A DNA stretch of 64,000 bases, from NCBI GenBank assembly GCA_913055915.1, contig CAJXKL010000003.1, positions 103,876 to 167,875 of the forward strand, written 5' to 3'. The notes under the pieces were generated by a model. The model had not been told where the DNA came from. It searched no databases and saw only the letters and a program-made list of their open reading frames with translations. Numbering within the stretch: position 1 is the stretch's first letter; each line of letters begins with the position of its first letter. Made by a program: the position numbers and the translations under genes. The DNA is from an uncultured Candidatus Nemicrothrix sp. (lineage in GTDB: Bacteria > Actinomycetota > Acidimicrobiia > Acidimicrobiales > MedAcidi-G1). This document shows, piece after piece, positions 34,633 to 46,771 of this stretch.

Positions 34633-36057
34633 TTGAGCAACGCAACGCAATTGTGGGAATCGTGTGGCAAGGCCATTCGAGCCCAGGTCTCCGACGTGGT
34701 CTGGCAAACCACCTTTAGTTCTGCCAGGCCGATCTCCCTCGAAGACGACACCCTCATCGTGGTCGTACCGAGCACCGTGGTGAAGCAGAGGATCGAAGGG
34801 CGCTACAACGGCCTCGTCCACGATGCGGTGTCCGAAGCCGGCGACGATCGACTGAACCTCCTTATCCGGGTGGAAAACAGCCACCAGGAGACGTTCCCGG
34901 ACACCGTCGACGAGATCACCTTTCCAGATCCATCCGTTGACTCCGTCGATGTAATCGATCCGGCAGGCATTCAACTCGACACACCCACCCAGCCGGCTGT
35001 CAGCACGCCTACTCCGACAACCGCCTCGCCGGGCCGGAACCGCAACACCTTCGATGACTTCGTCATCGGAACATCCAACCGCTTTGCACACGCCGCTGCC
35101 CAGGCTGTCTCCGAAACTCCTGGACGCTCCTACAACCCACTGTTCATCTACGGCGGAGCCGGACTCGGAAAGACGCACCTCCTTCAAGCTGTGGCCACAT
35201 ACGTGGAGGACCACTACCCGAACTACCAGGTCAGGTACGTATCCAGCGAAACGTTCATGAACCGCTTTGTCGAGGCCATCCGCAACAAGACCCTTCCAGA
35301 GTTCAAACAGCACTACAGGAACATCGACGTCCTCCTGGTCGACGACATTCAATTCATGGAAGGCAAGGAGGGGCTTCAGGAGGAGTTCTTCCACACCTTC
35401 AACTCGATTCAGCAGGCAGGCGGTCAGATCGTTCTGACGAGCGACCGCTCGCCCGACTCGATTCCAACTCTCGAAGACCGCCTCCGGAGCCGTTTCAAAA
35501 TGGGCCTCGTCACCCATATCCAACCCCCCGATATTGAGACAAGGTTGGCCATCCTTCACAAGAAGGCCACGTTTACGGCTGGAAACATCCAGGTTCCAGA
35601 CGAGGTGCTCCTCTTCATCGCAGAGAACATCACGACCAACATCCGCGAACTAGAAGGAGCCCTGACACGTGTTGCAGCATTCTCCAGCCTCAACGACGTT
35701 CCATGTACACGTGACATGGCGCTGACGGTTCTTGGAGACCTCATCACCAACAACCTGCCCCTGCCCATCACCCCCGACCTGATCCTTTCCAAGACATCGA
35801 CCATGTACGGTTTCAGCCACGATGAGCTCATCGGCGCAAGCCGACGACGCCCACTCGTGACCGCCCGACAGGTGGCCATGTACACGTTCAGGGAACTCAC
35901 TGACCTCAGCTACCCCGCAATTGCAAGGGAGTTCGGCGGCAGGGACCACACCACTGTCATCCATGCCGTAGACAAGATCGGCAAACTCATGTCGGAACGA
36001 CGCGAGATCTACGACCAGGTCACAGCACTGGTGTCAGCCATCAAGACCGGCAACTGA
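34633..36057 (+). CDS. dnaA: Chromosomal replication initiator DnaA
   Basis: 474 residues. Domain I is WESCGKAIRAQVSDVVWQTTF, followed by a Pro/Thr-rich linker. The AAA+ core starts near TFDDFVIGTSNRFAHAAA with Walker A GGAGLGKTHLLQA and Walker B VLLVDDIQFMEGKE. The DNA-binding domain IV holds the signature GGRDHTTVIHAVDKI. It melts the origin and recruits DnaB. The start is a TTG, matching the conserved N-terminal helix. Confidence 0.97.
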   Translation: MSNATQLWESCGKAIRAQVSDVVWQTTFSSARPISLEDDTLIVVVPSTVVKQRIEGRYNGLVHDAVSEAGDDRLNLLIRVENSHQETFPDTVDEITFPDPSVDSVDVIDPAGIQLDTPTQPAVSTPTPTTASPGRNRNTFDDFVIGTSNRFAHAAAQAVSETPGRSYNPLFIYGGAGLGKTHLLQAVATYVEDHYPNYQVRYVSSETFMNRFVEAIRNKTLPEFKQHYRNIDVLLVDDIQFMEGKEGLQEEFFHTFNSIQQAGGQIVLTSDRSPDSIPTLEDRLRSRFKMGLVTHIQPPDIETRLAILHKKATFTAGNIQVPDEVLLFIAENITTNIRELEGALTRVAAFSSLNDVPCTRDMALTVLGDLITNNLPLPITPDLILSKTSTMYGFSHDELIGASRRRPLVTARQVAMYTFRELTDLSYPAIAREFGGRDHTTVIHAVDKIGKLMSERREIYDQVTALVSAIKTGN

Positions 36058-36280
36058 GGACTGTGACCATGAGTGGAGTGATCTGCGGATCACCTGTGGA
36101 CCGTGGGCCGTTAACCCACAGACCAGAACGGATCGTGTTGCAGGCTGGGGATCACGGTGGATCATCGGTGGATGACTATTGCCCTTCCCACCAGCAAGAA
36201 TGGGTAATCATCCACAATACACAACCCCTATTACCCCAATTACCTGATCAAATTATCATTGAGTCAAAGGTAACAAGCCT
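36058..36280. other. dnaA-dnaN intergenic region, likely oriC core
   Basis: It holds TCATCCACA (36208-36216, one mismatch from the box consensus) and a tandem pair of weaker boxes, GGTGGATCA (36156-36164) and GGTGGATGA (36167-36175), 11 bases apart. An AT-rich stretch (about 36205-36275, including ACCTGATCAAATTATCATTG) could be the unwinding element. In actinobacteria oriC is usually this gap. The dnaN promoter must also lie here. Confidence 0.7.
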
Positions 36281-37375
36281 GTGAAATTCCGCTGTGAACG
36301 TGATGTCCTCGATCGTGCATTTTCGATTGCTGGTCGTGCCATCAGCAACCGTGGAAGTGCCCCACCTGTCATGTCTGGTCTTCACCTCCACCTGGTGGGC
36401 AACAACCTGGCTGTGGTTGGAAGTGACCTTGACCTGACGATCAGGGTTGATTCAAAGGTTGGGGGCCAGCAGGACGGCGAGGCTGTTCTTCCCGCAAGAC
36501 TGGTAGCTGACATTGTGAGGTCACTTGACAGCGGTCAGATAACCGTGACCGTCAACGACGAAGGTGCTCGTGTTGTGGCCGGCCGGTCCGACTTCAACCT
36601 CCGGGTCATGTCGGCCGACGAGTTCCCCAGGTTCGAGGAACCTGGTGGAGATGCTGTCACACTCGATGCCGAAAGCGTTTCAGCTGCACTGGAACAAGTG
36701 GTCAAGGCCGCAAGCAGTGACGACTCGCGCCCGATTCTCACCGGTGTTCTGTTGGCTGCCGAAGATGATGGTCTCCGTTTCGTGGCCACCGATTCGTATC
36801 GCCTGGCCGTGCGTGACCTTCCTGGAACCTCTGTTCTGGGGCGTGATCAGACGGTGTTGGTTCCGTCCCGGGCCCTTGAGGTGACCGGGCGTCTGTTGGG
36901 CGATGCCGAGGAACTCACCATTAGGCTTGCAGATCGCGAAGCATCGTTCGTAGTCGACGACGTGACCATCGTGACCCGTCTGATTGAGGGGGAGTTCCCC
37001 AACTACAGAGGGCTCATCCCATCCGATCACCCGAACGTGCTTGTCGTGGATAGGGTCGCGCTGATAGATGCGGTGCGTCGTGTCGGGCTACTTGCAAGAG
37101 ACGCGACTCCCGTGAGATTGGCAATGAGCAGAGACGGTCTCGAGTTGATAGCCATCACCCAGGATGTCGGTCAGGCTCACGAGACACTGGATTCCTCGTA
37201 TGAGGGCAACGACCTGACCGTGGCATTCAACCCCGGATACCTGCTCGACGGCCTCGAGGTCAGCCCCGGCAACGAGGTCAGGCTGGAGACGACCGATGCC
37301 CTCAAGCCGGCGGTGATACGCAGCATCGGCGAAGCGGGCTTCCTCTACCTCCTGATGCCGGTCCGCGTCTCCTGA
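36281..37375 (+). CDS. dnaN: DNA polymerase III beta sliding clamp
   Basis: 364 residues, three clamp domains in order. It begins KFRCERDVLDRAFSIAGRAIS, has GVLLAAEDDGLRFVATDSYRLAV in the middle, and ends in a variant of the partner-binding tail (AGFLYLLMPVRVS). It holds the polymerase on DNA. GTG start, with AAAGG about ten bases upstream. Confidence 0.97.
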   Translation: MKFRCERDVLDRAFSIAGRAISNRGSAPPVMSGLHLHLVGNNLAVVGSDLDLTIRVDSKVGGQQDGEAVLPARLVADIVRSLDSGQITVTVNDEGARVVAGRSDFNLRVMSADEFPRFEEPGGDAVTLDAESVSAALEQVVKAASSDDSRPILTGVLLAAEDDGLRFVATDSYRLAVRDLPGTSVLGRDQTVLVPSRALEVTGRLLGDAEELTIRLADREASFVVDDVTIVTRLIEGEFPNYRGLIPSDHPNVLVVDRVALIDAVRRVGLLARDATPVRLAMSRDGLELIAITQDVGQAHETLDSSYEGNDLTVAFNPGYLLDGLEVSPGNEVRLETTDALKPAVIRSIGEAGFLYLLMPVRVS

Positions 37376-37398
37376 CACGGCCTGGGCTGGCTTGAACG

Positions 37399-38478
37399 AT
37401 GCTGGTCCGCAGGCTCTGGCTGAAGGACTTCCGGAACTACACGTCGGTCGAACTGGACCTGTCGGGCGGTATCACGGCGGTCGTCGGGGCCAACGGGCAG
37501 GGTAAGACCAACCTGGTAGAGGCGATCGCCTGGTTGGCCCAGGGGTCCTCGTTTCGTGGGGCCGCAGTCGATTCCATGGTCAGGTCCACCGTTGACCGCT
37601 CGGTCATCCGGGCCGAGGTGGAAGATGGTGGGCGGAGCACCCTTCTTGAGGCGGAACTGGTGGTGGGCGGCCGCAACCGCCTGCAGGTGAACCACAATCG
37701 GGTCCCGCGCCAGGGTGACTTCATCGGACACGTGCGTGCGACGATCTTCGGACCTGATGACCTGGTGCTCGTGAAGGGTGGGCCGGCAGAGAGGAGGAGG
37801 TTCCTCGACGACCTGCTGGTCGACATTGCGCCTTCCAACCATGGCCTCAGGTCAGATTTCGACCGGATCCTTCGCCAGAGAAACAGTCTCCTTCGCCAGG
37901 CAGGTGGTCGGGACACACCCGAGATCTCGACATCGCTTGATGTATGGGACTCAAAGCTCTGTGAAGTGGGCGGTGACCTGGCTGCAAGGCGTGTCGAGTT
38001 GCTGAAGGAACTTGCTCCCGTGGCCGGTGGGTTGGTGAAGTCGTTGAGTTCCGACAAATCTGAACTGGAGATGGCCTACGAGTGTGCCTGGGGTGAGGCG
38101 GGCCTGGAAGAGTCTCTCGCCAGGGCACGGCCCGATGATCTACGGCGGGGTACCAGCACCGTTGGCCCCCATCGTGATGAGGTAAGCCTGTCGGTTGACC
38201 GCCTACCGGCCCGTAGCCACGCCTCCCAGGGCGAGCAGCGGTCGCTGGCGGTTGCACTCAGGCTGGCCGGGCACAGGGTCGTCACCTCCAGTACCGGCAG
38301 CGATCCCGTAATCCTGTTGGACGACGTTTTTTCAGAACTTGATCCGGATAGGGCAGCAGCCCTCATTTCACTGCTGCCACAGACCCAGACAGTTGTGACC
38401 ACGGCCGGGGACCTACCCGAGGGAGTGGTCGCAGACAGGCGGATCCGGATCGAGGCTGGGGTGGTGACGACGACGTGA
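37399..38478 (+). CDS. recF: DNA replication and repair protein RecF
   Basis: 359-residue SMC-like ATPase. It starts VRRLWLKDFRNYTSVEL, with Walker A GANGQGKTNLVEAI, the ABC signature SQGEQRSLAVALRLA and Walker B ILLDDVFSELD. It loads RecA at gaps. The stop overlaps the next start (GTGA). Confidence 0.95.
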   Translation: MLVRRLWLKDFRNYTSVELDLSGGITAVVGANGQGKTNLVEAIAWLAQGSSFRGAAVDSMVRSTVDRSVIRAEVEDGGRSTLLEAELVVGGRNRLQVNHNRVPRQGDFIGHVRATIFGPDDLVLVKGGPAERRRFLDDLLVDIAPSNHGLRSDFDRILRQRNSLLRQAGGRDTPEISTSLDVWDSKLCEVGGDLAARRVELLKELAPVAGGLVKSLSSDKSELEMAYECAWGEAGLEESLARARPDDLRRGTSTVGPHRDEVSLSVDRLPARSHASQGEQRSLAVALRLAGHRVVTSSTGSDPVILLDDVFSELDPDRAAALISLLPQTQTVVTTAGDLPEGVVADRRIRIEAGVVTTT

Positions 38479-38789
38479 CGCCTAACTCGGGTCCAGAGCC
38501 GATTCGGAGGAGCCTTGAGCAGTTGATGGCAGGCCTCGGAGCACCTGAGATCGATGCCACCTCCACAATCGTGAAGCGTTGGCCCGAGATCGTTGGGCCG
38601 GAGTTGGCCAAAGGTGTGGTGGCCGTCGCTGTCCGTGGTTCAGAGTTGTTGGTGCGGGTCGACGATCCGGCTTGGGCCAGCCAGATTGCATGGTTGGAGG
38701 CGCAGTTGCTGGACCGGATCAATGGCCTTGTGGGCCCAGGTCGGGTCACGTCCGTCAAAGCCACGGTGGCACGCCGACCAGGGCTCTGA
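38475..38789 (+). CDS. DUF721 (DciA-related) protein
   Basis: 104 residues with the DUF721 core VKRWPEIVGPELAKGVV, ELLVRVDDPAWASQIAWLEAQLLDRIN. Homologues between recF and gyrB in actinobacteria are related to DciA, which helps load the replicative helicase. That role is inferred from the family and position. The GTG start overlaps the recF stop. Confidence 0.88.
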   Translation: MTPNSGPEPIRRSLEQLMAGLGAPEIDATSTIVKRWPEIVGPELAKGVVAVAVRGSELLVRVDDPAWASQIAWLEAQLLDRINGLVGPGRVTSVKATVARRPGL

Positions 38790-38883
38790 AGGCCCCTTCC
38801 GGGTGCCCGGCCAATCAACCGTTTTGCCGCCGGTCAGGGCCATCGGGGTGATAGGCTGGTCGGGTCGTGATAAGGCCATCTGA

Positions 38884-40895
<2,012 letters not shown>

Positions 40896-40896
<1 letters not shown>

Positions 40897-43385
40897 TGGA
40901 TGACACGACCCCCGAAACAGCCGACGAGACGACCACCTCCACCCAGGGCGACACCATCGTCGGGTCGATCCAGCCAATCGAGATCCAGGAGGAGATGGAG
41001 AGATCCTTCCTGGACTACGCCATGTCGGTGATCGTGGCGAGGGCACTGCCCGATGCCCGGGACGGCCTCAAGCCGGTCCATCGACGGATTCTCTGGGGAA
41101 TGTACGACCTCGGAGCCAGGCCCGATCGCCCCACTATGAAGTGCGCCCGGGTCACCGGTGAGGTGATGGGCAAGTACCACCCTCACGGCGACCAGGCTAT
41201 CTACGACGCCCTCGTCCGGATGGGGCAGGACTTCAGCGTCCGCCACCTCCTGGTCCACCCCAAGGGCAACTTCGGGTACTCACCCGACGACTCACCGGCG
41301 GCCGCCCGTTACACCGAGTGCCGCCTGAAGCCCATAGCGCTCTCGATTCTTGACGGAATCGACGAGGACACAGTCGACTTCACCGAGAACTACTCGGGTG
41401 AGTTCACCGAGCCGACCGTGATGCCGGCCCGGTTCCCCAACCTCCTCGTGAACGGAAGCCAGGGAATTGCCGTCGGCATGGCCACCAACATTCCATCCCA
41501 CAACCTGGCCGAGGTGATCGACGCCACGGTCTGTCTCATCGACAACCCCGATTCCACCCCCGATGACCTGATGGAGTTCCTCCCGGCCCCCGACTTTCCC
41601 ACAGGCGCCCTGATCCTTGGGCGCAGCGGCGCCCGTGAGGCCTACCGGACCGGCCGCGGAACCATTCGCATGCGTGCCTGCACCGACATCGAAGAGGGTC
41701 CCCGATCAACCCAGATCGTTATCAGCGAGCTGCCCTACCAGGCCAGCCCCAACCAGATCATGTCCAAGATCCGCGACCTGGTCGACGCACGTGAGATCGA
41801 CGGCATCGCCGACATCAACGACGAGTCGGCACAGGGTCAGACACGAATCGTCATCAGGCTGAAGCGTGATGCAGCAGCGCTCGTTACCCTCAACAACCTT
41901 TTCAAGCGAACCCCCCTTCAGACCACCTTCTCGGTCAACTCGGTTGCCCTCGTCGACGGCGTACCACGGACCCTGAACCTGTGCGAGATGTTGCAGGCCT
42001 ACATAGACCATCAGGTCGAGGTGGTCCGTCGCCGGTCGCGCTACCGGCTCGACAAGGCCCGCGCTGAGGCCCACATCACCGAGGGTCTCATCAAGGCCCT
42101 GGAGTCGATCGACGTCGTCATCGCCCTCATCCGCGGGTCAGCTGACCGTTCTACGGCACGCGAGGGCCTGATGGGTGAAGCCTTCGGGTTCACAGAGGTA
42201 CAGGCCAACCACATCCTCGACATGCAACTGGTCCGTCTGACCAGGTTGGGTCGCTCCAGCCTCGAGGACCGGCTCCGCGAACTGGCTGTCGTCGTTGCTG
42301 ACCTTGAAGAGGTGCTGGCCGACGAAGGTCGTCTCCGCGGCGTAGTAAAGGACGAGCTGACCGAGGTCCGTGACAGGTACGCCGAACCACGTCGCAGCCA
42401 ACTTGCCCACGACCCCGGTGAGCTTGACATCGAGGACCTGATCGACGACGAGGAGATGGTTTTCGCCATGAGTTCCTCGGGCTACGTCAAGACGATGTCG
42501 GTCACCGAGTTCCGCACCCAGGGCCGCGGTGGCAAGGGCGTCACCGGGGCCCGCCTCAAGGAGGAGGACGCCGTCTCGCACCTCATCCACACGACCGCGC
42601 ATGCCTATCTCCTGTTCTTCTCGACCCGGGGAAGGGTGTACCGCCTCAAGACTCATGAGATCCCAATGGCGGGGCGGACCGCCAGGGGTACCTCCATCGT
42701 GAACCTGCTGCCCCTTCAGCCCGACGAGCGGATTCAGGCGGTTGTCGACACCCGCGACTACGAAACCCACCGCTACCTGTTCTTCGCCACAAGGTCGGGG
42801 CGTGTCAAGAAGACCCTGTTCACTGCCTACGACTCGTCCCTCAAGGCCGGGCTGATAGCCGTGAAGCTCAACGACGGCGATGAGCTGGTCGCAGTTGTGC
42901 CGACCAGCGGCGAAGACGACCTCTTGTTGGTGTCTCGGTCTGGCCAGACGTTGCGCGTCGGAGAGGACGACGTCCGGGCGATGGGCCGCGATGCAGCCGG
43001 AGTCAAGGGCATGGGGTTCCGCGGCGACGACGAGTTGGTGTCCTGTGCGGTAGTGAGGCCCGGTGCAACGGTGTTTCACCTCACCACGAAGGGTTTCGGC
43101 AAGCGCACAGACATCGGGGAGTTCACCCGCAAGGGCCGTGGTGGGCTGGGCGTTAGGGGAATCCGGACGACCGATGACCGCGGTCAGGTGGCCGGTGCGC
43201 TCGTGGTCGACGAGGCCGACGACGTGTTCGCCATCACGACCGGGGGCATGATCATCAGAATGCCGGTCGCCGATATATCCGTCCAGGGGCGCGGTGCAAC
43301 CGGCGTCGCCGTCATGTCCCCCGGTGAGGGCAATGAGGTGGCTGCTGTTTCCCCGGTTCCCTCCCAGGACGAGAACCCAGACTGA
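40896..43385 (+). CDS. gyrA: DNA gyrase subunit A
   Basis: 829 residues. The catalytic tyrosine lies in AAARYTECRL, preceded by the quinolone-determining region (YHPHGDQAIYDALVRM). The C-terminal DNA-wrapping domain carries the GyrA box QGRGGKG. It pairs with GyrB to supercoil DNA. The start shares one base with the gyrB stop. Confidence 0.97.
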
Positions 43386-43508
43386 CGATTCCCGTCCTGG
43401 CGTCATTGGCAGGCACCCTGATACGGCTTCTCCCGACGGCACTCAGACCGTGAGCGTCGCGCCAGCAGGCTCCGGCACGCACGTGTGTCATCTCACAGGA
43501 GGACAACC

Positions 43509-43868
43509 GTGCACTGTCGAGGTCGCACAGGTGATTTCGGGCAGATCCTGCCGCTTGTTCTGGTGATGGTGGCCTTTGGTGCCGCAATGGCCCTGCTCGT
43601 CGCTGAATTGGGGTTGATCGCCGTTGACCGTGCGAGGGCGAGATCTGCGGCGGATGCGGCGGCGCTGGCCGCGGCCACCGAACGTGGCGATGGATGCACC
43701 GTCGCCAGGGAGTTCGCTGTTGCCAACGGAGTCCATCTCGAGTCCTTGGAACACGCTGGAGGTGAGGTGCTGGTAGTGGTCAGTGTGGGTCGTGCCCGAG
43801 CCACAGCAAGGGCCGTTGCCGTGCTGTGCAGCCCGGGCGAACCCTGTGGCCGCTTTACCGAGCCGTAG
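43509..43868 (+). CDS. TadE/TadG-like secreted or pilus-associated protein
   Basis: About 119 residues from the GTG at 43509, which has a perfect AGGAGG six bases upstream; a GTG at 43485 is less likely. The N-terminus DFGQILPLVLVMVAFGAAMALLVAELGLIAVDRARARSAADAAALAAA is the typical single helix and alanine-rich segment of TadG-like proteins. Two pairs of cysteines follow. No other pilus gene is nearby, so its partner machinery is unknown. Confidence 0.75.
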   Translation: MHCRGRTGDFGQILPLVLVMVAFGAAMALLVAELGLIAVDRARARSAADAAALAAATERGDGCTVAREFAVANGVHLESLEHAGGEVLVVVSVGRARATARAVAVLCSPGEPCGRFTEP

Positions 43869-43879
43869 ACTTCCGTGTC

Positions 43880-44650
43880 GTGGCCGACCAGAGAACTGAT
43901 GACGTGGATAGTGAGGGTGAGCCAGCCGGCCTGTCTCCGCACACGCCGCCTCCGCAGTCGTCAGCGGACCTGCTGGCTCAGATTGCCTCTGCTAGAGAAT
44001 CAGATACTCCGGACCCGGCCGTTCAACCTGCGGGTAGGCCTGGCGGGCAGTTGTTCAGGGGAGGCCTCAGGGCCGGCCGCTCCCCGACAGGGAGGCGAGC
44101 TGTCGGGCCCGGTGTACGAAAGCCAACGAGGAACCGGTTGCCACGTATCATGGCAGGGTCGCTGGTCACAGGTACGGGGCGTGGCGGCTACCGGGTGCGC
44201 CGGGTGCGCCGCCTTCTCAGGCACATCGAACCGTGGTCGGTGCTCAAGGTCTCGCTGGCCTTCTACTTCTGCGTATGGGGCCTCGTTGCCATATCCACCC
44301 GGATGCTCTGGGGGGCCGCAGAGGATGCCGGCACAATCGCCAAGGTCGAGCACTTCGTCGAGGAGCTGTTCACCCTTGAGACCTTCGAGTTCGACTCCGG
44401 TCAGATACTGCGGGTGTTTACTCTCGGTGGCCTTGTCCTGGTAATCGGTGGTACCGGCGCAACCGTCGTACTCGTGGTCCTCTTCAACCTGATAAGCGAT
44501 CTCGTGGGCGGGGTCCGCTTCACGATGATCGAAGAGGAGACGGCAGTTCGACAGCGACACCTCCGACGCGGCGACCACGAGGTCGACGAGCCTGCGATAC
44601 CGGCCTACGACCTCGGACGGGGTCAACCTGACAGACCGCCCACCGGGTAG
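43880..44650 (+). CDS. DUF3566 membrane protein
   Basis: About 256 residues. A long proline- and arginine-rich N-terminal region precedes the DUF3566 domain, which starts near RRLLRHIEPWSVLKVSLAF. It has two membrane helices (KVSLAFYFCVWGLVAIS and LGGLVLVIGGTGATVVLVVLFNLISDLVGG). Actinobacteria usually carry this gene just downstream of gyrA, as here. Function unknown. The GTG at 43880 is chosen because TAGACT ends eight bases before it and because it avoids overlap with the TadG-like gene. Confidence 0.82.
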   Translation: MADQRTDDVDSEGEPAGLSPHTPPPQSSADLLAQIASARESDTPDPAVQPAGRPGGQLFRGGLRAGRSPTGRRAVGPGVRKPTRNRLPRIMAGSLVTGTGRGGYRVRRVRRLLRHIEPWSVLKVSLAFYFCVWGLVAISTRMLWGAAEDAGTIAKVEHFVEELFTLETFEFDSGQILRVFTLGGLVLVIGGTGATVVLVVLFNLISDLVGGVRFTMIEEETAVRQRHLRRGDHEVDEPAIPAYDLGRGQPDRPPTG

Positions 44651-44688
44651 TCAGCGGTCGGGGCCGGGCGATACCGTTTCCGGTCCGC

Positions 44689-44762
<74 letters not shown>

Positions 44763-44830
44763 CGTCAACCCCGTCACTGTCTTCGGCAGGCGTCCGGGTT
44801 GGCCGATCGATCCGGGGAGGTCAGGCGCAC

Positions 44831-44980
44831 ATGAGGGCCATCGTGAGGGCCGTTAGGCAGGCGGCTGCCGCAGTATCGGTCGCCGCAGCGGTTGTCACGG
44901 TCCTGCGCCTGCGTGGAAGGGTTGTGGCTCCCATGCAGTTCGGTGGGTGGCGGAGGTTGACCGGACCGGGTCTGCGCTGA
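44831..44980 (+). CDS. Possible small membrane peptide, 49 residues, coupled to the next gene
   Basis: The frame starts at an ATG with GGGGAGG ten bases upstream. It encodes a basic N-terminus, a hydrophobic stretch (AAAAVSVAAAVVTVL), then a basic tail. Its TGA shares the A with the ATG of the next gene (TGATG), the same stop-start coupling used by paaZ-paaA and ssb-rpsR here. No homologue recognised. The alternative is a chance frame in a leader. Confidence 0.4.
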   Translation: MRAIVRAVRQAAAAVSVAAAVVTVLRLRGRVVAPMQFGGWRRLTGPGLR

Positions 44981-45975
44981 TGCGGGTGGCTGTTCTCGGT
45001 GCCGGCGCCGTGGGTGCCAGGGTTGCACGACAACTCCTTGCCTCGGACAGCGTCGACCAGGTTCTCCTGCGTGACGTGTCACCAGAAGTGTTGGCCCGGA
45101 CCGCACGGTCGATCGGTGACCGTGTCGTGATCGAACACCACCCCTTCCCGACGATGCTTGATGCCGATGCAGTTGTGGTGGCCAGTCCCCGCGGAACACA
45201 GTTAGCGGCAGTTGAGCAGACGATTACGGCTGGCCGGCCGGCCGTAATCGTGTGCGACGGACTGGCTGAGACGGTCGCGATCTTGAAACTTGACCGGGCG
45301 GCACGTGATGCAGGTATTCCGGTTCTCGTGGGAGCCGGTTTTGCACCGGGCCTGTCGTGTGTGCTCGTTGCCCATGGCATGTCATGGTTCGACGAGGTTG
45401 AGGAGATTCACGTATACAAGATGGGCGCTGGCGGACCGGCATGTGCCCTGGTCCACCACCGGGCCCTGAGCCGCTTCTCGTACGACTGGCGCAACGATGC
45501 CTGGACAAGACGACCAGGTGGTTCAGGAAGGGAGCTGTGTTGGTTCCCGGAACCGGTCGGTCCGCGTGACTGCTACAGGGCTGCGCTGGCGGACCCGGTG
45601 CTCCTCCACCATGCCTTTCCAGGAGTTGGCCGGGTCACCTCCAGGATGGCAGCGACCCGTCGTGACCGCCTGACGGCGGCGATGCCGATGCTGACCCCGA
45701 CCCACGCCGAGGGTGGCACAGGTGCGGTAAGGGTGGAGCTGAGGGGTCGGAGGGGAAGCGCCCGGGAGACCCTGGTGCTCGGGGCCACAGAGCGGCCGGC
45801 CGTTGGTGCGGCGGCAGTGGCGGCCACCGCCGTCGAGTGGGTACTTGATGGAAGGGTGGGCGTTCGTGGTATGGCCGGGCTGGCTGAGGCCGTTGAACCG
45901 GTCGGGTTTCTTGGTGAGTTGGCCGACCGGGGCCTGGTCGCCGAGATCTTCGAGGGCGATGGCGTGGGCGTCTGA
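44980..45975 (+). CDS. Rossmann-fold dehydrogenase, saccharopine-dehydrogenase-like
   Basis: About 331 residues beginning VAVLGAGAVGARVARQLLA, the NAD(P) loop, with RDVSPEVLARTARSIG at the end of the second strand. A middle segment (VLVGAGFAPGLSCVLVAHGM) resembles saccharopine-dehydrogenase and homoserine-type reductases. The substrate is unknown. An in-frame GTG at 44947 is possible, but the ATG at 44980 begins exactly at the fold and couples to the short frame upstream. Confidence 0.72.
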   Translation: MRVAVLGAGAVGARVARQLLASDSVDQVLLRDVSPEVLARTARSIGDRVVIEHHPFPTMLDADAVVVASPRGTQLAAVEQTITAGRPAVIVCDGLAETVAILKLDRAARDAGIPVLVGAGFAPGLSCVLVAHGMSWFDEVEEIHVYKMGAGGPACALVHHRALSRFSYDWRNDAWTRRPGGSGRELCWFPEPVGPRDCYRAALADPVLLHHAFPGVGRVTSRMAATRRDRLTAAMPMLTPTHAEGGTGAVRVELRGRRGSARETLVLGATERPAVGAAAVAATAVEWVLDGRVGVRGMAGLAEAVEPVGFLGELADRGLVAEIFEGDGVGV

Positions 45976-45979
45976 GCCT

Positions 45980-46771
45980 TCAGGTGCCCGGTGAGCGGCC
46001 TATCGCTGCCAGGAGTTCACCGTGGAGGATGGGGTTGGTGGCAATCGCATCGCCTCCGTCGGCGGTGACGATGCCTGTCAGGTCGGTGAACACCCCACCC
46101 GCTTCGGGCAGGATGGTGAGCATCGGGGCGACATCCCACCGGTTGACGATGGGGTCGACCATTGCATCGGCCCTTCCGGTGGCTACAAGTAGGTATCCGT
46201 ACGAGTCCCCCCAGGTCCGGATGATGGAGCCAGCTGCCACCAGGGGGTCCAGGCGGGTGGCTGATTCCCAGTAGTCGACCCCGCTTGTGAGTATGCAGGC
46301 CCCGGCCAGATCCGCCTGGTTCCCGACCCTCGTGGGAACACCGTTGACGAAGCATCCGAGCCCTCGACCGGCCCAGACGCACTCTCCGAGCGCCGGGATG
46401 TTGATGACGCCCACGGCTGGACCATGGCGGTCCTCAAGGGCGACGAGGTTGCCGAACAGGGGAACGCCCTGGACGAACGAGACGGTGCCGTCGATGGGAT
46501 CGAGGATCCAAGTGCGACCGGAGTTACCGATTCTGTCCTCCTCCTCTTCGCCGATAATCGAGTCGTTGGGGTGTGAGTCTGAGATTCGTTCGCGGAGGAG
46601 TAGTTCTGCCCTGCGGTCCGCAACGGTTACGGGACTTCCGTCGCCCTTGCTCTTGACGGCCAGGTCAGGGTTTCCGAAGAGTCCGAGGGTCAACTCACCG
46701 GCCTCGCGGGCGATCGAGACGGCGAAGTCGACAAGGGAGGCGTCAACGGATGGAGGTGACTTGGTGGTCAT
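45980..46771 (-). CDS. Inositol-monophosphatase-family phosphatase, histidinol-phosphatase-like
   Basis: 263 residues with the metal motifs GEEEED (about 74), DPIDGTVSFVQG (about 92-103) and WDVAPM near the C-terminus. The family dephosphorylates inositol 1-phosphate, histidinol phosphate or fructose 1,6-bisphosphate. The WDVAPMLTILPEAGG form and general layout fit actinobacterial HisN best, but the substrate is not proven. It converges on the dehydrogenase gene with only four bases between stops. Confidence 0.85.
   Translation of the reverse strand: MTTKSPPSVDASLVDFAVSIAREAGELTLGLFGNPDLAVKSKGDGSPVTVADRRAELLLRERISDSHPNDSIIGEEEEDRIGNSGRTWILDPIDGTVSFVQGVPLFGNLVALEDRHGPAVGVINIPALGECVWAGRGLGCFVNGVPTRVGNQADLAGACILTSGVDYWESATRLDPLVAAGSIIRTWGDSYGYLLVATGRADAMVDPIVNRWDVAPMLTILPEAGGVFTDLTGIVTADGGDAIATNPILHGELLAAIGRSPGT

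Noticed and set aside
34543..35559. A 338-codon open frame on the minus strand
   Set aside because: Antisense of dnaA; no recognisable motifs, while dnaA on the plus strand is complete.
36063..36284. A 73-codon open frame between dnaA and dnaN
   Set aside because: It covers the DnaA boxes and AT-rich region and has no family features; treated as origin DNA.
42138..43442. A 434-codon open frame on the minus strand
   Set aside because: Antisense of gyrA; high GC removes stops from the opposite frame and the product has no domain.
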